Source: Bradyrhizobium ottawaense
GTDB taxonomy: Bacteria; Pseudomonadota; Alphaproteobacteria; Rhizobiales; Xanthobacteraceae
Assembly: GCF_900099825.1 (NCBI RefSeq)
Contig: NZ_LT629693.1
Location: 2,170,001 to 2,234,000, forward strand
Direction: 5' to 3'
Length of the DNA stretch: 64,000 nucleotides
How positions within the stretch are numbered: the first letter of the stretch is position 1; the number at the start of each line of letters is the position of its first letter. The position numbers were made by a program, and so were the translations under genes. Below, in pieces: positions 54,070 through 63,226 of this stretch. The notes below the pieces were generated by a model. It was not told the origin of the DNA. It searched no databases and worked only from the letters and a program-made list of their open reading frames with translations.

Positions 54070-56919
54070 TTAATGCCGTTTCTCTCTCCCAGAGTTGGCT
54101 AATCGCTCCAAAACGTATCCGTCTCGCGCTTCATCAAGTCCGATGGCCATATCCGTCAATTTTGCCTGGTCGGCGATGTGCTCATCGTTCGTCCCTATTG
54201 CCGTTGAGGCATTTGGGGGCCGGCTAACACAGTGGGGCCACTTGCATGGGTTGCCTATCCTTCGCAAGATCGCCTCGATTTTGCGGTCAATGTAGGACCA
54301 CGCCCCCATGTTCTCGGGCTCTTCTTGGCACCAGATTACGGAAGCATCCGGAAAACGGCTCAGTTCGTGCTGCAAAGCATTCTCTGGAAATGGATAAAGC
54401 TGCTCGATCCGGACAAGAGCGACATCCACGCTCCGCGTGGCTGCCAATCTGGCTTCCAAATCGTAATATATCTTTCCGCTGCAGAGAATGACGCGTCGGA
54501 TATTGTGTGCTGGGTCCGCGGGGGTGCCGATCACCTCCTGAAATGACGTGCCGTGATCAAAATCGCCGAGTCTCGAAACGGCGAACCGATTTCGCAGCAG
54601 TGATTTGGTCGTGAATACGATCAGCGGGGAACGGTCGAGTTTGCTTGCCTGCCGCCGCAGAAGATGGAACAGGTTTGCCGGCGTGGAGCAATTGGCTACT
54701 GTCATGTTTTCACTAGCGCACATCTGCAGGAAGCGCTCGATTCGACCCGACGAATGATCGGGACCCTGTCCTTCAAGGCCGTGTGGCAGCATCACGGTCA
54801 GGCCCGACCTATCAAGCCATTTGTCTTCGCCGCTTGCGATGAACTGGTCGAAGATCACCTGGGCAACATTTGCAAAATCACCGAACTGCGCCTCCCACAC
54901 TACGAGGCAGCGGTCCACGTCCATCGAGTAACCGTATTCAAAGCCCAGGACCGAGTATTCCGAAAGCGGGCTTCCGACTATTTGGCAACGGCCTTGCTCC
55001 TCTTGAATTAGATTGAAGGGCTCGAAGGGGAATCCGGTTTCGTTGTCAATCAGAACAAAATGGCGTTGGGAGAATGCACCACGAGGCGAGTCTTGACCAC
55101 TAAATCGCACGTCAAATCCGTCGGACGCCAGCGAAGCGAGGGCCAGTGCCTCGCCGAATGCCCAGGCAATACCTTTTTCGGAGCGGATCGCGTCACCACG
55201 CTCTTTCAGTTGCTTGACGATTTTCTCGCTGGCAGACATTCCGGCCGGTGGCACCGACAGCGACTCTCCGATTGTTCGCAACCGATCCAGCGACACTCCA
55301 GTCTGGATATCGCGATCGGAGGTCACTTGTCGTGTGGCAGACGAATTCGACTGGGATTCCCGATCGACCGACTGGACATGATTTTTCCGATAGCCGTCCA
55401 GCGCAGCATAAGCAGAGTCAAGCTCGGCGAAATAGCCGGCGGCAACTTCTTCCGCCCTTTCCTGCGACATAACGCCCTCTGCGACGACCCGCGCCAAGTA
55501 TTGGTCGCGCACCGGGAGATGAGTCGCGATCTTGCGATACATGAGTGGTTGCGTGAACGTCGGTTCGTCGAGTTCATTGTGGCCGAAGCGACGGTAGCAC
55601 ACTAAGTCCACAACTATATCCGCATGAAACCGGAAGCGGTAATCAGCTGCAATTTGCGCTGCCCGAATTACCGCGTCGACGTCGTCGGCGTTTACATGCA
55701 AAACAGGAGCACCAATCGTACGCGCAACGTCAGTACAATAGATCGACGTCCTTCCGCATTTCGGATCCGTAGTGAACCCTACTTGATTGTTGATAACGAC
55801 ATGAATAGTACCGCCGGTTTCGTAAGCTGGAATCTGGCTGAGTTGAAGCACTTCGCAGACTACACCCTGTCCGGCGAACGCGGCGTCGGTGTGTACCAAT
55901 AGTCCAGCGACACGACGTATGCCCTCCTCCCGGCTGGCAAACCGGTCCTGTCGCGCTCGTACCCTTCCCAGGGCAACACCATTGATGGCTTCCAGGTGCG
56001 ACGGGTTGTGGCAATAGAGCAACTTCACATTTGCGTCGCCGAAGTATCGCTCCGTCTCGTGGCCGAAGTGATAAGGGACGTCTCCAGAGGCCTTGACATC
56101 TTCTGGAAAGGGCCGCCCTCCCTTAAAATCGTGCAGAAGGGCCGTCAGCGGCTTCTTCAATACGTTAGCTAAAACGTTCATTCGACCGCGCGCAGTGCCG
56201 CCTATCACAATATCGCGGAGTCCGTTCTCGGCGCACCGAGCCAAGACCGCTTCGAACCAAGGGATCAACGCTTCGGCGCCATCCGCACCAAACCGCTTCT
56301 TGCCGACGAAACGGAGGTTGAAAAAACGCTCGAACTCATGCGCGCGGATGATGTCTTCAGCGGCTCGGCCGCGCATGCTGTTGTCGATTGTTTCAATACT
56401 TCCCTCCGCCACTGCATAGATCCAATTTCGCGCGGCCGTATTGTCAACGTGGGCACAGTCGAAACCGATGCTACCTGCGTATATGCCATTCAGACGCGCG
56501 TGCAGGTTACGCAGTGTCGGCGGTGATACGTCATAAGCAAGAGAAGCACTGATCTCATCGTCAAGGGCCTCCCCAGATATCCCGTGGTAGCCTGGATCGA
56601 GCTCCGGAGGTCGTGGTTGCTTCCACAGTTCCAAGGGATCGAGCTTTGCCGCGAGGTGCCCGCGCTGGCGATAGGCGTCAATTAGACGCGCAGCAGCGAC
56701 TTCCGTTACAAAGTTCGAGCCTCCACCTACCAGTGAGGCTTTTCCCCACATTTCATCGAAGTATGGCTTCCAACTTCCATCGACTGATTTCGGGTCGCGC
56801 ATGTAACGATCGTAGAGATCAATCACGTAATCCGCGCTAACGGCTGATAAATTCATATGACGCCCGGCCTCATTACAGACTGACTGGCAAGGCCACTTGA
56901 TTGAAGCCAATTGCCGCAT
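54070..56919 (-). CDS. sucA: 2-oxoglutarate dehydrogenase E1 component
   Basis: The 949-residue thiamine-diphosphate enzyme decarboxylates 2-oxoglutarate and passes the succinyl group to E2 lipoate. It has the N-terminal helix block (SADYVIDLYDRYMRDPKSVDGSWKPYFDEM), RFVGKKRFGADGAEALIPWFEAVL, the TPP site DAAFAGQGVVCEVLQLSQIP with VVINNQVGFTTDPKCGRTS, and FGHNELDEPTFTQPLMY. The transketolase-like C-terminal half includes VMLPHGLEGQGPDHSSGRIER. Start 56919 has GAGGAG five bases upstream; an ATG at 56856 aligns better with the family but lacks a good site. It is 5.8 kb from the E2 gene, unusual since sucA and sucB normally adjoin. Confidence 0.94.
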   Translation of the reverse strand: MRQLASIKWPCQSVCNEAGRHMNLSAVSADYVIDLYDRYMRDPKSVDGSWKPYFDEMWGKASLVGGGSNFVTEVAAARLIDAYRQRGHLAAKLDPLELWKQPRPPELDPGYHGISGEALDDEISASLAYDVSPPTLRNLHARLNGIYAGSIGFDCAHVDNTAARNWIYAVAEGSIETIDNSMRGRAAEDIIRAHEFERFFNLRFVGKKRFGADGAEALIPWFEAVLARCAENGLRDIVIGGTARGRMNVLANVLKKPLTALLHDFKGGRPFPEDVKASGDVPYHFGHETERYFGDANVKLLYCHNPSHLEAINGVALGRVRARQDRFASREEGIRRVAGLLVHTDAAFAGQGVVCEVLQLSQIPAYETGGTIHVVINNQVGFTTDPKCGRTSIYCTDVARTIGAPVLHVNADDVDAVIRAAQIAADYRFRFHADIVVDLVCYRRFGHNELDEPTFTQPLMYRKIATHLPVRDQYLARVVAEGVMSQERAEEVAAGYFAELDSAYAALDGYRKNHVQSVDRESQSNSSATRQVTSDRDIQTGVSLDRLRTIGESLSVPPAGMSASEKIVKQLKERGDAIRSEKGIAWAFGEALALASLASDGFDVRFSGQDSPRGAFSQRHFVLIDNETGFPFEPFNLIQEEQGRCQIVGSPLSEYSVLGFEYGYSMDVDRCLVVWEAQFGDFANVAQVIFDQFIASGEDKWLDRSGLTVMLPHGLEGQGPDHSSGRIERFLQMCASENMTVANCSTPANLFHLLRRQASKLDRSPLIVFTTKSLLRNRFAVSRLGDFDHGTSFQEVIGTPADPAHNIRRVILCSGKIYYDLEARLAATRSVDVALVRIEQLYPFPENALQHELSRFPDASVIWCQEEPENMGAWSYIDRKIEAILRRIGNPCKWPHCVSRPPNASTAIGTNDEHIADQAKLTDMAIGLDEARDGYVLERLANSGREKRH

Positions 56920-57447
56920 GCAATCTCCTCGGCTTCCGCAGCCCGGGCAAATAAAGAGAAATGATGGGAGGTATCAGCACAACAAGGCTTCCGCGCGGCG
57001 CGTAATCTGTCAGGTTAGCAAATTGCATGACGTCTTCTACTCACGTTCGTCGATCGACAGAAGAGAACATCTTTCACGGCGACGGCGGATCTCGTCGCAT
57101 GCCGACGCCAGCGTGCTGGCAGGTCAGTGACGACGGATCGGACTCTCAAGGATTGAAGTGTATCGTACGATACAGCAACGCCCTGCGCAGACGGGTCATA
57201 CTGGTAATAAACCGAATACTTGAGAGGGAACCCGTGGTGAAACTGACGGAACAAGGTCTCGCCCGCCCAAACAGCGCAAAAGCAATTGCTGTCGCGAGCA
57301 TGGTGAACGACGGCAGATTGCTTGCCGCAGTTATGCCGATGCCTTCTCGAGGTCAAGCACTTCGGTCCGCCGCGATGGAAAGGCGAACCCGGTCCTACCC
57401 AATTTCAGACTTTCGATGAACAGGACCGCAGGAGGGCTTTCACGTCT
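56920..57447. other. Divergent intergenic region
   Basis: About 530 bases between the divergent E1 and Crp/Fnr genes. It contains the perfect palindrome at 57159-57174 and otherwise only short frames without similarity. Confidence 0.45.
57159..57174. promoter_or_regulatory. Perfect 16-base palindrome in the E1/Crp divergent region
   Basis: TGTATCGTACGATACA is fully self-complementary. It lies 240 bp upstream of the E1 start and 274 bp upstream of the Crp/Fnr ATG, and is a plausible dimeric regulator site. It does not resemble the Fnr consensus TTGAT-N4-ATCAA, so its protein is not evident. Confidence 0.55.
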
Positions 57448-58305
57448 ATGACCACAATCCAGCCGGCGTGTGAAGTCCAACCCCGCGGGACGCCAGATGG
57501 CGGCCTATCGCATGAGGATTGCTCGCATGGCTTGACTAAACCGGGGGCCCCCATGCTTCGGCAGTGGCGCCAACGCATGTCCGTTAAGAATTGCGCCTTG
57601 AGAAGCTTCTCACCGCTCGACTTCAATTACATTCGCCCCCTTCTGCAGCCCGTGACCTTGAAACGACGTGCCGTGTTGCAAGAGCCCAACAGAGGTATCG
57701 AGTACATAAATTTTGTCGAAACGGGAATTATCTCGCTGATGACAGTTGCCACCGGAAGCATCCTCGAAACAGCGATGGTTAGTTCACGCGGCTTCGCTCC
57801 AGCGTCCGCCGTCCTCGGCGCAAGAACATCCGCCCATAGGTCAATCGTACTCGTCTCGGGACACGCGTTACGAATTCGTTCTGACGATTTGAAGCGCTTG
57901 ATGATCGAGCGACCTCAGATTCGGGAAACTCTTTTGCAGTACGTTCAATCACTTATGGTTCACGGCTCGCAACGGGCGCTTTGCGGGGTACGACATCAAC
58001 TCGATCAACGTTTGGCCTGCTGGCTTTGTCTAGCGTGCGATGCACTTGACGACGATGTCCTTCCCGTAACGCATGATCATCTTTCAACAATCCTGGGGTT
58101 CCGGCGAGCTGGCGTCACTCAAACATTGAACCTTTTCGAAGAGCAAGGACTGGTCGGGAAAATGCGAGGGGTTTTGCAGATACTCGATCGTCACCGGTTA
58201 GAGCAGAGAGCATGCTGTTGCTACAGACGAATTGCGACTGCCGATGGACGGACGAGTTCGCCGGACTACGCGGCTGCTTCCCTCCCCCAATCAATGCAAC
58301 GCTGA
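57448..58305 (+). CDS. Crp/Fnr family transcriptional regulator
   Basis: The protein has an N-terminal cyclic-nucleotide-like beta domain (VTLKRRAVLQEPNRGIEYINFVETGIISLM) and a C-terminal helix-turn-helix (LPVTHDHLSTILGFRRAGVTQTLNLFEEQGLV). It lacks the cysteines that bind an iron-sulphur cluster in Fnr. The start is uncertain: 57448 gives 285 residues, while ATGs at 57553 and 57577 give the usual Bradyrhizobium length near 245. It is divergent from sucA and next to a LysR gene; its targets are unknown. Confidence 0.85.
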   Translation: MTTIQPACEVQPRGTPDGGLSHEDCSHGLTKPGAPMLRQWRQRMSVKNCALRSFSPLDFNYIRPLLQPVTLKRRAVLQEPNRGIEYINFVETGIISLMTVATGSILETAMVSSRGFAPASAVLGARTSAHRSIVLVSGHALRIRSDDLKRLMIERPQIRETLLQYVQSLMVHGSQRALCGVRHQLDQRLACWLCLACDALDDDVLPVTHDHLSTILGFRRAGVTQTLNLFEEQGLVGKMRGVLQILDRHRLEQRACCCYRRIATADGRTSSPDYAAASLPQSMQR

Positions 58306-58413
58306 TCAGCGTCACACTGTGCCTGATCAGCAACTATGGGCTTGCAAATTGCGTTGCATCGCGAATCCGTTGATGGGGAGGAGACGAACCCCTAGCAAGA
58401 GCAGAGGTGGACA

Positions 58414-59355
58414 ATGCGGAATAGCGGGGGACCGGATGTCGCATCATCAATTGATGTCGATCGTCTGAATTTGATAACATCATTCGTGTCGGTAGCGGAA
58501 CATCTCAGTTTCATTGCTGCCGCCAACGTTATTGGCACTTCTCCATCGACGATTAGTCGAAAGGTATCGCGATTAGAAGATGCGCTCGGTCTCCGGCTGT
58601 TCGAGAGGACCACGCGTCGCGTCGCGTTGACTGAGGCAGGACGGTTATACCACGCGCAATGCGTACAAATTGTTAACCATTTGGCCAACGCGGATGCAAT
58701 GATTGCATCCCTCAACTCGGAGCCGAACGGCCAATTGCGCGTAAGCTTTCCTATTGCTTTCGGCCGGCTTCAGCTTTCCGCAATCATCAGCGAATTTCTC
58801 GACACCTATCCGAAGGTAAAAGTGGAGGCCAACTATACGGATCGTTTCGTCGATCTAATCGAGGAATCTTATGATGCGGTCGTGCGGATCGGAAGCTTGC
58901 CGGATTCGAATCTGGTCGCGCGCAAAATTGCCGCGAACCGCAGGCTCGTCGTTGCGTCGCCGGCCTATCTTGAGCGACAGGGCGTTCCTCATGAGCCCGC
59001 CGACCTTGTGTCGCACCGTTGTCTAAGATTCAGTCGTTATTCCGCATCCGGGAGTGTCTGGCGTTTCAAGCGAGATAGCCGGATCGACGAGATCAAAATC
59101 TCTGGTGAATTTAGATCGGACAGTTCCGAGGCGATCTACGAAACGGTTCTGCGCGGGCGGGGGATCGGACTGGTTGCCAGCTATCTCTGCAATCATAGTA
59201 TCGAGAGAGGCGATCTCGTTCTTCTTCTGCCGGAGTGGACCAGCGTGCCCGAAGCAGGTGTCTATGTCGCCTACAGCAGCAGCAGACACCTCGCGCCCAA
59301 AATCAGGGTGTTTTCCGATTTCCTGGTTCGAAAGCTGAAAAACGTGCCGTGGTAG
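58414..59355 (+). CDS. LysR family transcriptional regulator
   Basis: The 313-residue protein has an N-terminal winged helix-turn-helix (FVSVAEHLSFIAAANVIGTSPSTISRKVSRLEDALGLRLFERT) and a substrate-binding-like domain with GSVWRFKRDSRIDEIKISGEF. It belongs to the DsdC/AaeR-like subgroup that often regulates neighbouring oxidoreductases. AGAGGTGG lies ahead of the ATG at 58414. It follows the Crp/Fnr gene by about 110 bp in the same direction. No target is obvious. Confidence 0.92.
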   Translation: MRNSGGPDVASSIDVDRLNLITSFVSVAEHLSFIAAANVIGTSPSTISRKVSRLEDALGLRLFERTTRRVALTEAGRLYHAQCVQIVNHLANADAMIASLNSEPNGQLRVSFPIAFGRLQLSAIISEFLDTYPKVKVEANYTDRFVDLIEESYDAVVRIGSLPDSNLVARKIAANRRLVVASPAYLERQGVPHEPADLVSHRCLRFSRYSASGSVWRFKRDSRIDEIKISGEFRSDSSEAIYETVLRGRGIGLVASYLCNHSIERGDLVLLLPEWTSVPEAGVYVAYSSSRHLAPKIRVFSDFLVRKLKNVPW

Positions 59356-60262
59356 GCACGAGCCGTAGGAGCTGGGATATCGGTGACCGTCGTAGCCCGG
59401 GGCGCCGGCGCAGTATTCAAACGACGGCATAGAATGAATGGCTCTTGCTGCAGATGAATTTGGCAGAACCCCTCGTCAATAAGATTCCAAGGCTACTTTC
59501 TCCAAGGACGCGCAGCTTCTGATAAACGCAGGCTGCCGTTCACTTTTCTGTCTGCTCCATCAGCCCGAAAGTAAGGACAATAAACGGACCGGCCGGAAGG
59601 CCGTGATGCGCAGTCAACGATTCGAATACCGCGGATCCTTTGTCTTCCGATGTGATCCGATCTTTTGAGTTTTCTGATATCGCCAGAGTCATAGTCAATA
59701 AATGTTTCCCACGTGTCAGCAAGATCTCACGTCGGAACAGGTCTCGAGCGTCCACGACCTCTGATCTCAGGGGATTTACGCGACAAGGTCGTACAACCGG
59801 GCGATTTGTGAAATCGAAAAGCCTCCGGCGGGCATGCCGGAGGCTTTGGAGCTTTAACAAGAGATGGGTGTCTAAACTCTCCCAGTGTTGTTGTGCAAAC
59901 GAACGTTTGGCGGAGAAGAACGTCGGACACCCCGTTCCGAGCAGAGGAGCGAACGTGTGCGAGGCGCGCGACGTAGAACGTCGTCGCGCTGCCATATTGG
60001 CAGATTAAGTCGGGGACGAGGGACGAAGCATTGTACGCAAGCGGACGAAACACAGCACAACTTCCTACCTGTGTTCTTCGAGTACCAGGTGCGTACGTTT
60101 TAGTACACACTTTCGAAACAGGATCATACGTTTGCGGAAAACAACTCTTTCGTTGATCTAGACGCTAACTTATATGAGATTCGAAGCGGTCGAGCCTAGT
60201 TGCTCGTCTTTCCCGTCCCTGCGATCGTCGTATCGCGGGATACACCACAGGGGTCTTGCACC
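59356..60262. other. Long intergenic stretch with orphan terminator
   Basis: About 900 bases without a recognisable protein gene. It contains a strong hairpin terminator at 59821-59847, more than 460 bp from the LysR stop, so a small RNA or unrecognised short gene could end there. A plus-strand frame at 59640-60008 reads through the hairpin and is not convincing. Confidence 0.5.
59821..59847. terminator. Rho-independent terminator-like hairpin
   Basis: GCCTCCGGC (59821-59829) and GCCGGAGGC (59836-59844) form a perfect nine-base-pair stem around GGGCAT. The stem is flanked by AAAA on the left and TTT on the right, so it could stop transcription from either side. Confidence 0.75.
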
Positions 60263-61123
60263 ATGAAATCAGCCGGCGACGATCCGCTCGTTTCTACCGA
60301 TTGGCTCGCAGCGCGCCTCGACGATCCTGCGATCCGGATCATTGATGCGTCCTACAAGATGCCCGGAATGCTGCCCCTGCCGGCGGACGATTTTCTCGGC
60401 GCGCATATTCCAGGCGCGGTGTTTTTCGATATCGACGCCATTGCCGACCAAAATGATCAATTGCCGCATATGTATCCAGATGCCGCGCAGTTCGAGAAAG
60501 ACATTTCCGCGCTCGGCATATCCTCTGGCGATACCGTGATCACCTATGATTCCGGCGCCTGGGTCGCGGCGCCCCGTGCCTGGTGGATGTTCCTGTCGTT
60601 CGGCCACGGCAAGGTAAAGGTGTTGGATGGGGGCCTGCGGAAGTGGCTCCGCGAAGGACATCCGGTCCATTCTGGCAAGGTCATGCCGGACCTTGGATGC
60701 TTCAAGGCGGAGTTCGACTCGCGCTTTATCCGCAACAAGCAACAATTGCTTCGCAATCTGGAAACACAAGCGGAGCAATTGATTGACGCCCGCCCGCGTG
60801 CTCGCTTCGAAGGGATCGTAGCCGAGCCGCGACCCGGGAGGCGCTCCGGTCACATTCCTGGCAGCCGCAACGTGCCCTACGTCGAACTGTTCGACGCCGA
60901 AACCGGCACGATGAAGCCGCTCGAAGATCTGCGAACGGCGTTCACGCATTCGGGCATCGAACTGACAAAACCGATTGTCACGACTTGTGGCTCGGGCGTG
61001 TCCGCAGTGGTCCTGACCTTGGCGCTTCATCGGCTAGGTGTGCGCGGCACTGCTGTCTACGACGGCTCGTGGGCCGAATGGGGTCTGCCTCATGGACCGC
61101 CGGTCGCGACCGGCCCCGGCTAA
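60263..61123 (+). CDS. sseA: 3-mercaptopyruvate sulfurtransferase (two-domain rhodanese)
   Basis: The 286-residue protein has two rhodanese domains. The inactive first one (about 8-140) contains ITYDSGAWVAAPRAWWMF. The catalytic second one (about 155-280) carries RPGRRSGHIPGSRNVPY and TTCGSGVSAVVLTLAL. Its CGSGVSA loop, with C242, marks mercaptopyruvate sulfurtransferase rather than thiosulfate rhodanese. It transfers sulphur from 3-mercaptopyruvate to cyanide or thiols. Start 60263 has AGGGG upstream at a long spacing; the open frame continues to 60200. No linked genes are evident. Confidence 0.92.
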   Translation: MKSAGDDPLVSTDWLAARLDDPAIRIIDASYKMPGMLPLPADDFLGAHIPGAVFFDIDAIADQNDQLPHMYPDAAQFEKDISALGISSGDTVITYDSGAWVAAPRAWWMFLSFGHGKVKVLDGGLRKWLREGHPVHSGKVMPDLGCFKAEFDSRFIRNKQQLLRNLETQAEQLIDARPRARFEGIVAEPRPGRRSGHIPGSRNVPYVELFDAETGTMKPLEDLRTAFTHSGIELTKPIVTTCGSGVSAVVLTLALHRLGVRGTAVYDGSWAEWGLPHGPPVATGPG

Positions 61124-61621
61124 TTTCAGAACGCCAGCTAATGCCGGTTTGGTCGGCATCACCAGAAATCCAACCGGCTGAGGAAAATCCGATTTTTCCG
61201 ATGGCACGCGATCACGCCATTCCGATCGGTGAGTGGTATCGAGAATGATCTATTCCGAAGACCAAATAGAAGAACCAAGAGGACTTTGCGGATCGCTACC
61301 TATAAAGGCCTTGCTCGACCGCGCTGGTCGGTTGCCAATTTGGCTCCAATCAACTGGGTACGCCAAGCATTGAGGCGTCCCGTTGCCGAACTGCTGATTG
61401 CCGCAGCCGCGCGCCGATAAGTTTCAATAATGACTGAAGCGTCTGACGTCGGACAGCTCCGGCCCGACCAGCTCGCGGCCGTCAACGGTCGCTCCTTGCC
61501 TGTATATCAGGCTTACCAGAGCAAGGACCAATTCTTCATTTTTCGAGCGCAGTGAGCAGAGACGGACAATCTCGGGTTTTCCGTGATATTCCCAAAAGTC
61601 CTACAGAAAAGCTGATTAGAT
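61124..61621. other. Intergenic stretch between convergent genes
   Basis: About 500 bases. A plus-strand frame from about 61430 (MTEASDVGQLRPDQLAAVNG) and small minus-strand frames are open but unrecognised. No clear terminator was found. Confidence 0.4.
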
Positions 61622-63226
61622 CTAGCTGGTGAGATAGACTCTCGCCATTGACCCTTCGAATCCCTCTGCGTTCGTCGTATGGTCTTTGACCCGGCTCTGG
61701 CTGATCGTCAACCACGAGGCCATCACAATGGGGAAATTGGGAACATCACGCATGACGATGTCTTGGATTTTTATCCATTTCGCAATGCGATCCTGCTTGT
61801 CGAGCGTCACCGCCGTCTCTTCCAGCAACGCATCGACCTCAGGATTGTTGTAGGCTGTACCGTTCGAGAACGGGACACCCTTGATCAAGTTCTTCGACCA
61901 GTACAGGCGTTGAACGCCAACCTGCGGATCGAACAGATTGCTGATCGAAGCCAGATGCAGCGCGAACGCACGATCGCTGTACACGCGCTTGACCAATGTC
62001 CCCATGTCTTGACCACGCAGTTCCACGCCAATTCCCGCGCGGCTCATCGCTGACCGCAAGAACTCCCCGAGCACCCGCTGGTCGTCGCCGGTGTAATCCA
62101 TTGTCAGTGTGAAGCGCATCCCGCTTCCTGCCCGCGCGTAGCCAGCCTCGTCAAGAAGCTTTGCAGCAGCCGCGACATTATAGGGATAGGGCGATAGCTT
62201 ACTATTGTGAAATTCCTTATGATAGGGAACGATCGGTGCCGCCGATGGAACGGCATTGCCGAAGAACACGATCTTGCAGATCGTTTCGCGGTCGATGCAA
62301 TGCGCAATGGCTTGGCGAACTTTGAGGTCTTTTAGATATTCGTTTTCGAGATTGGCCTCGATAATGATGATGTTAGGTGGATCATAGACATATCCATTTT
62401 CATCGAACGATATTTTCGGATTCTTTTTCAGCCTCTCGACATCTCGATAGGGCACCGGCGTGCGGTAGCCGAGGTCGACGTCTGCGGTCTCGAAAGCGAT
62501 CGTGCGCGCGGCCGGGTCGGAGATGAAGCGGGCGACCAATCGATCAACATAGGGCAACGGCTTATTCCAGTAATTCGGATTGCGGTCCCATATGACATGA
62601 CTGCCGCGGACCCATTCCCTGAAAACGTAGGGACCGGTTCCAATCGGAGCTGCGTTGTTGACGTGGGTCAGCGGGTCTGCGTCGCCGTACCGGTGCTTTG
62701 GCACGACCGGAGATTCCCCCGACGACAACGCCGATAGCAGGTATGGTGTCGGCTTCCCCAGGTGAAGAATAACCGTGTATTTGTCCGGCGTCTCGATTGT
62801 CTTGATCTGGGCGAACGTCGTTCGGCCGCGCGGGTGGAGCTTCTTTTGGACCGCGATCGAGAATGCAACGTCCTCGGACGTAAAGTCCTCGCCGTCGTGC
62901 CACTTCACGCCCTCGCGAAGCTTGAATGTATAGGTCAATCCATCGGGTGCCACGTCCCACGAGGTCGCGAGCAGAGGCTGCGGGTTCATATTGTGGTCGA
63001 ATTCGAGCAATCCTTCCGTCGTTCTCCCGCTGAATGTGATGCTCGACGAGTTCACGAACCCCAGCAGCGTCGGGGGTTCAAACGCCGCGACCATTGTCAC
63101 TACCCCGCCTCTCTGTGGCGTCGCTGCGCTCGCTGAGCGGGAACGTGTTGCCCCACCAATGCCCAATGCGGGCAAGGAGCATAAACCTGCAACGATGGAA
63201 CGTCGGTCCAGATTGATCTTCGTCAC
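61622..63226 (-). CDS. ABC transporter substrate-binding protein, family 5 (DppA/OppA type), with Tat-like signal
   Basis: The 534-residue protein begins with a twin-arginine-like leader (INLDRRSIVAGLCSLPALGI) and so is likely periplasmic. It has the family 5 layout: LLATSWDVAPDGLTYTFKLREGVKWHDGEDFTSEDV, IGTGPYVFREWVRGS and VRQAIAHCIDRETICKIVFFG. It should bind a peptide or other organic solute. The start is GTG at 63226 with AGGAG eight to nine bases upstream; the GTGA overlaps the hydantoinase B stop by four bases, so the two are coupled. Permease and ATPase genes are not in the window. Confidence 0.92.
   Translation of the reverse strand: MTKINLDRRSIVAGLCSLPALGIGGATRSRSASAATPQRGGVVTMVAAFEPPTLLGFVNSSSITFSGRTTEGLLEFDHNMNPQPLLATSWDVAPDGLTYTFKLREGVKWHDGEDFTSEDVAFSIAVQKKLHPRGRTTFAQIKTIETPDKYTVILHLGKPTPYLLSALSSGESPVVPKHRYGDADPLTHVNNAAPIGTGPYVFREWVRGSHVIWDRNPNYWNKPLPYVDRLVARFISDPAARTIAFETADVDLGYRTPVPYRDVERLKKNPKISFDENGYVYDPPNIIIIEANLENEYLKDLKVRQAIAHCIDRETICKIVFFGNAVPSAAPIVPYHKEFHNSKLSPYPYNVAAAAKLLDEAGYARAGSGMRFTLTMDYTGDDQRVLGEFLRSAMSRAGIGVELRGQDMGTLVKRVYSDRAFALHLASISNLFDPQVGVQRLYWSKNLIKGVPFSNGTAYNNPEVDALLEETAVTLDKQDRIAKWIKIQDIVMRDVPNFPIVMASWLTISQSRVKDHTTNAEGFEGSMARVYLTS

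Noticed and set aside
59640..60008. Plus-strand frame across the terminator hairpin
   Set aside because: A gene reading through a strong terminator stem is unlikely, and the translation is Arg-rich without domains.
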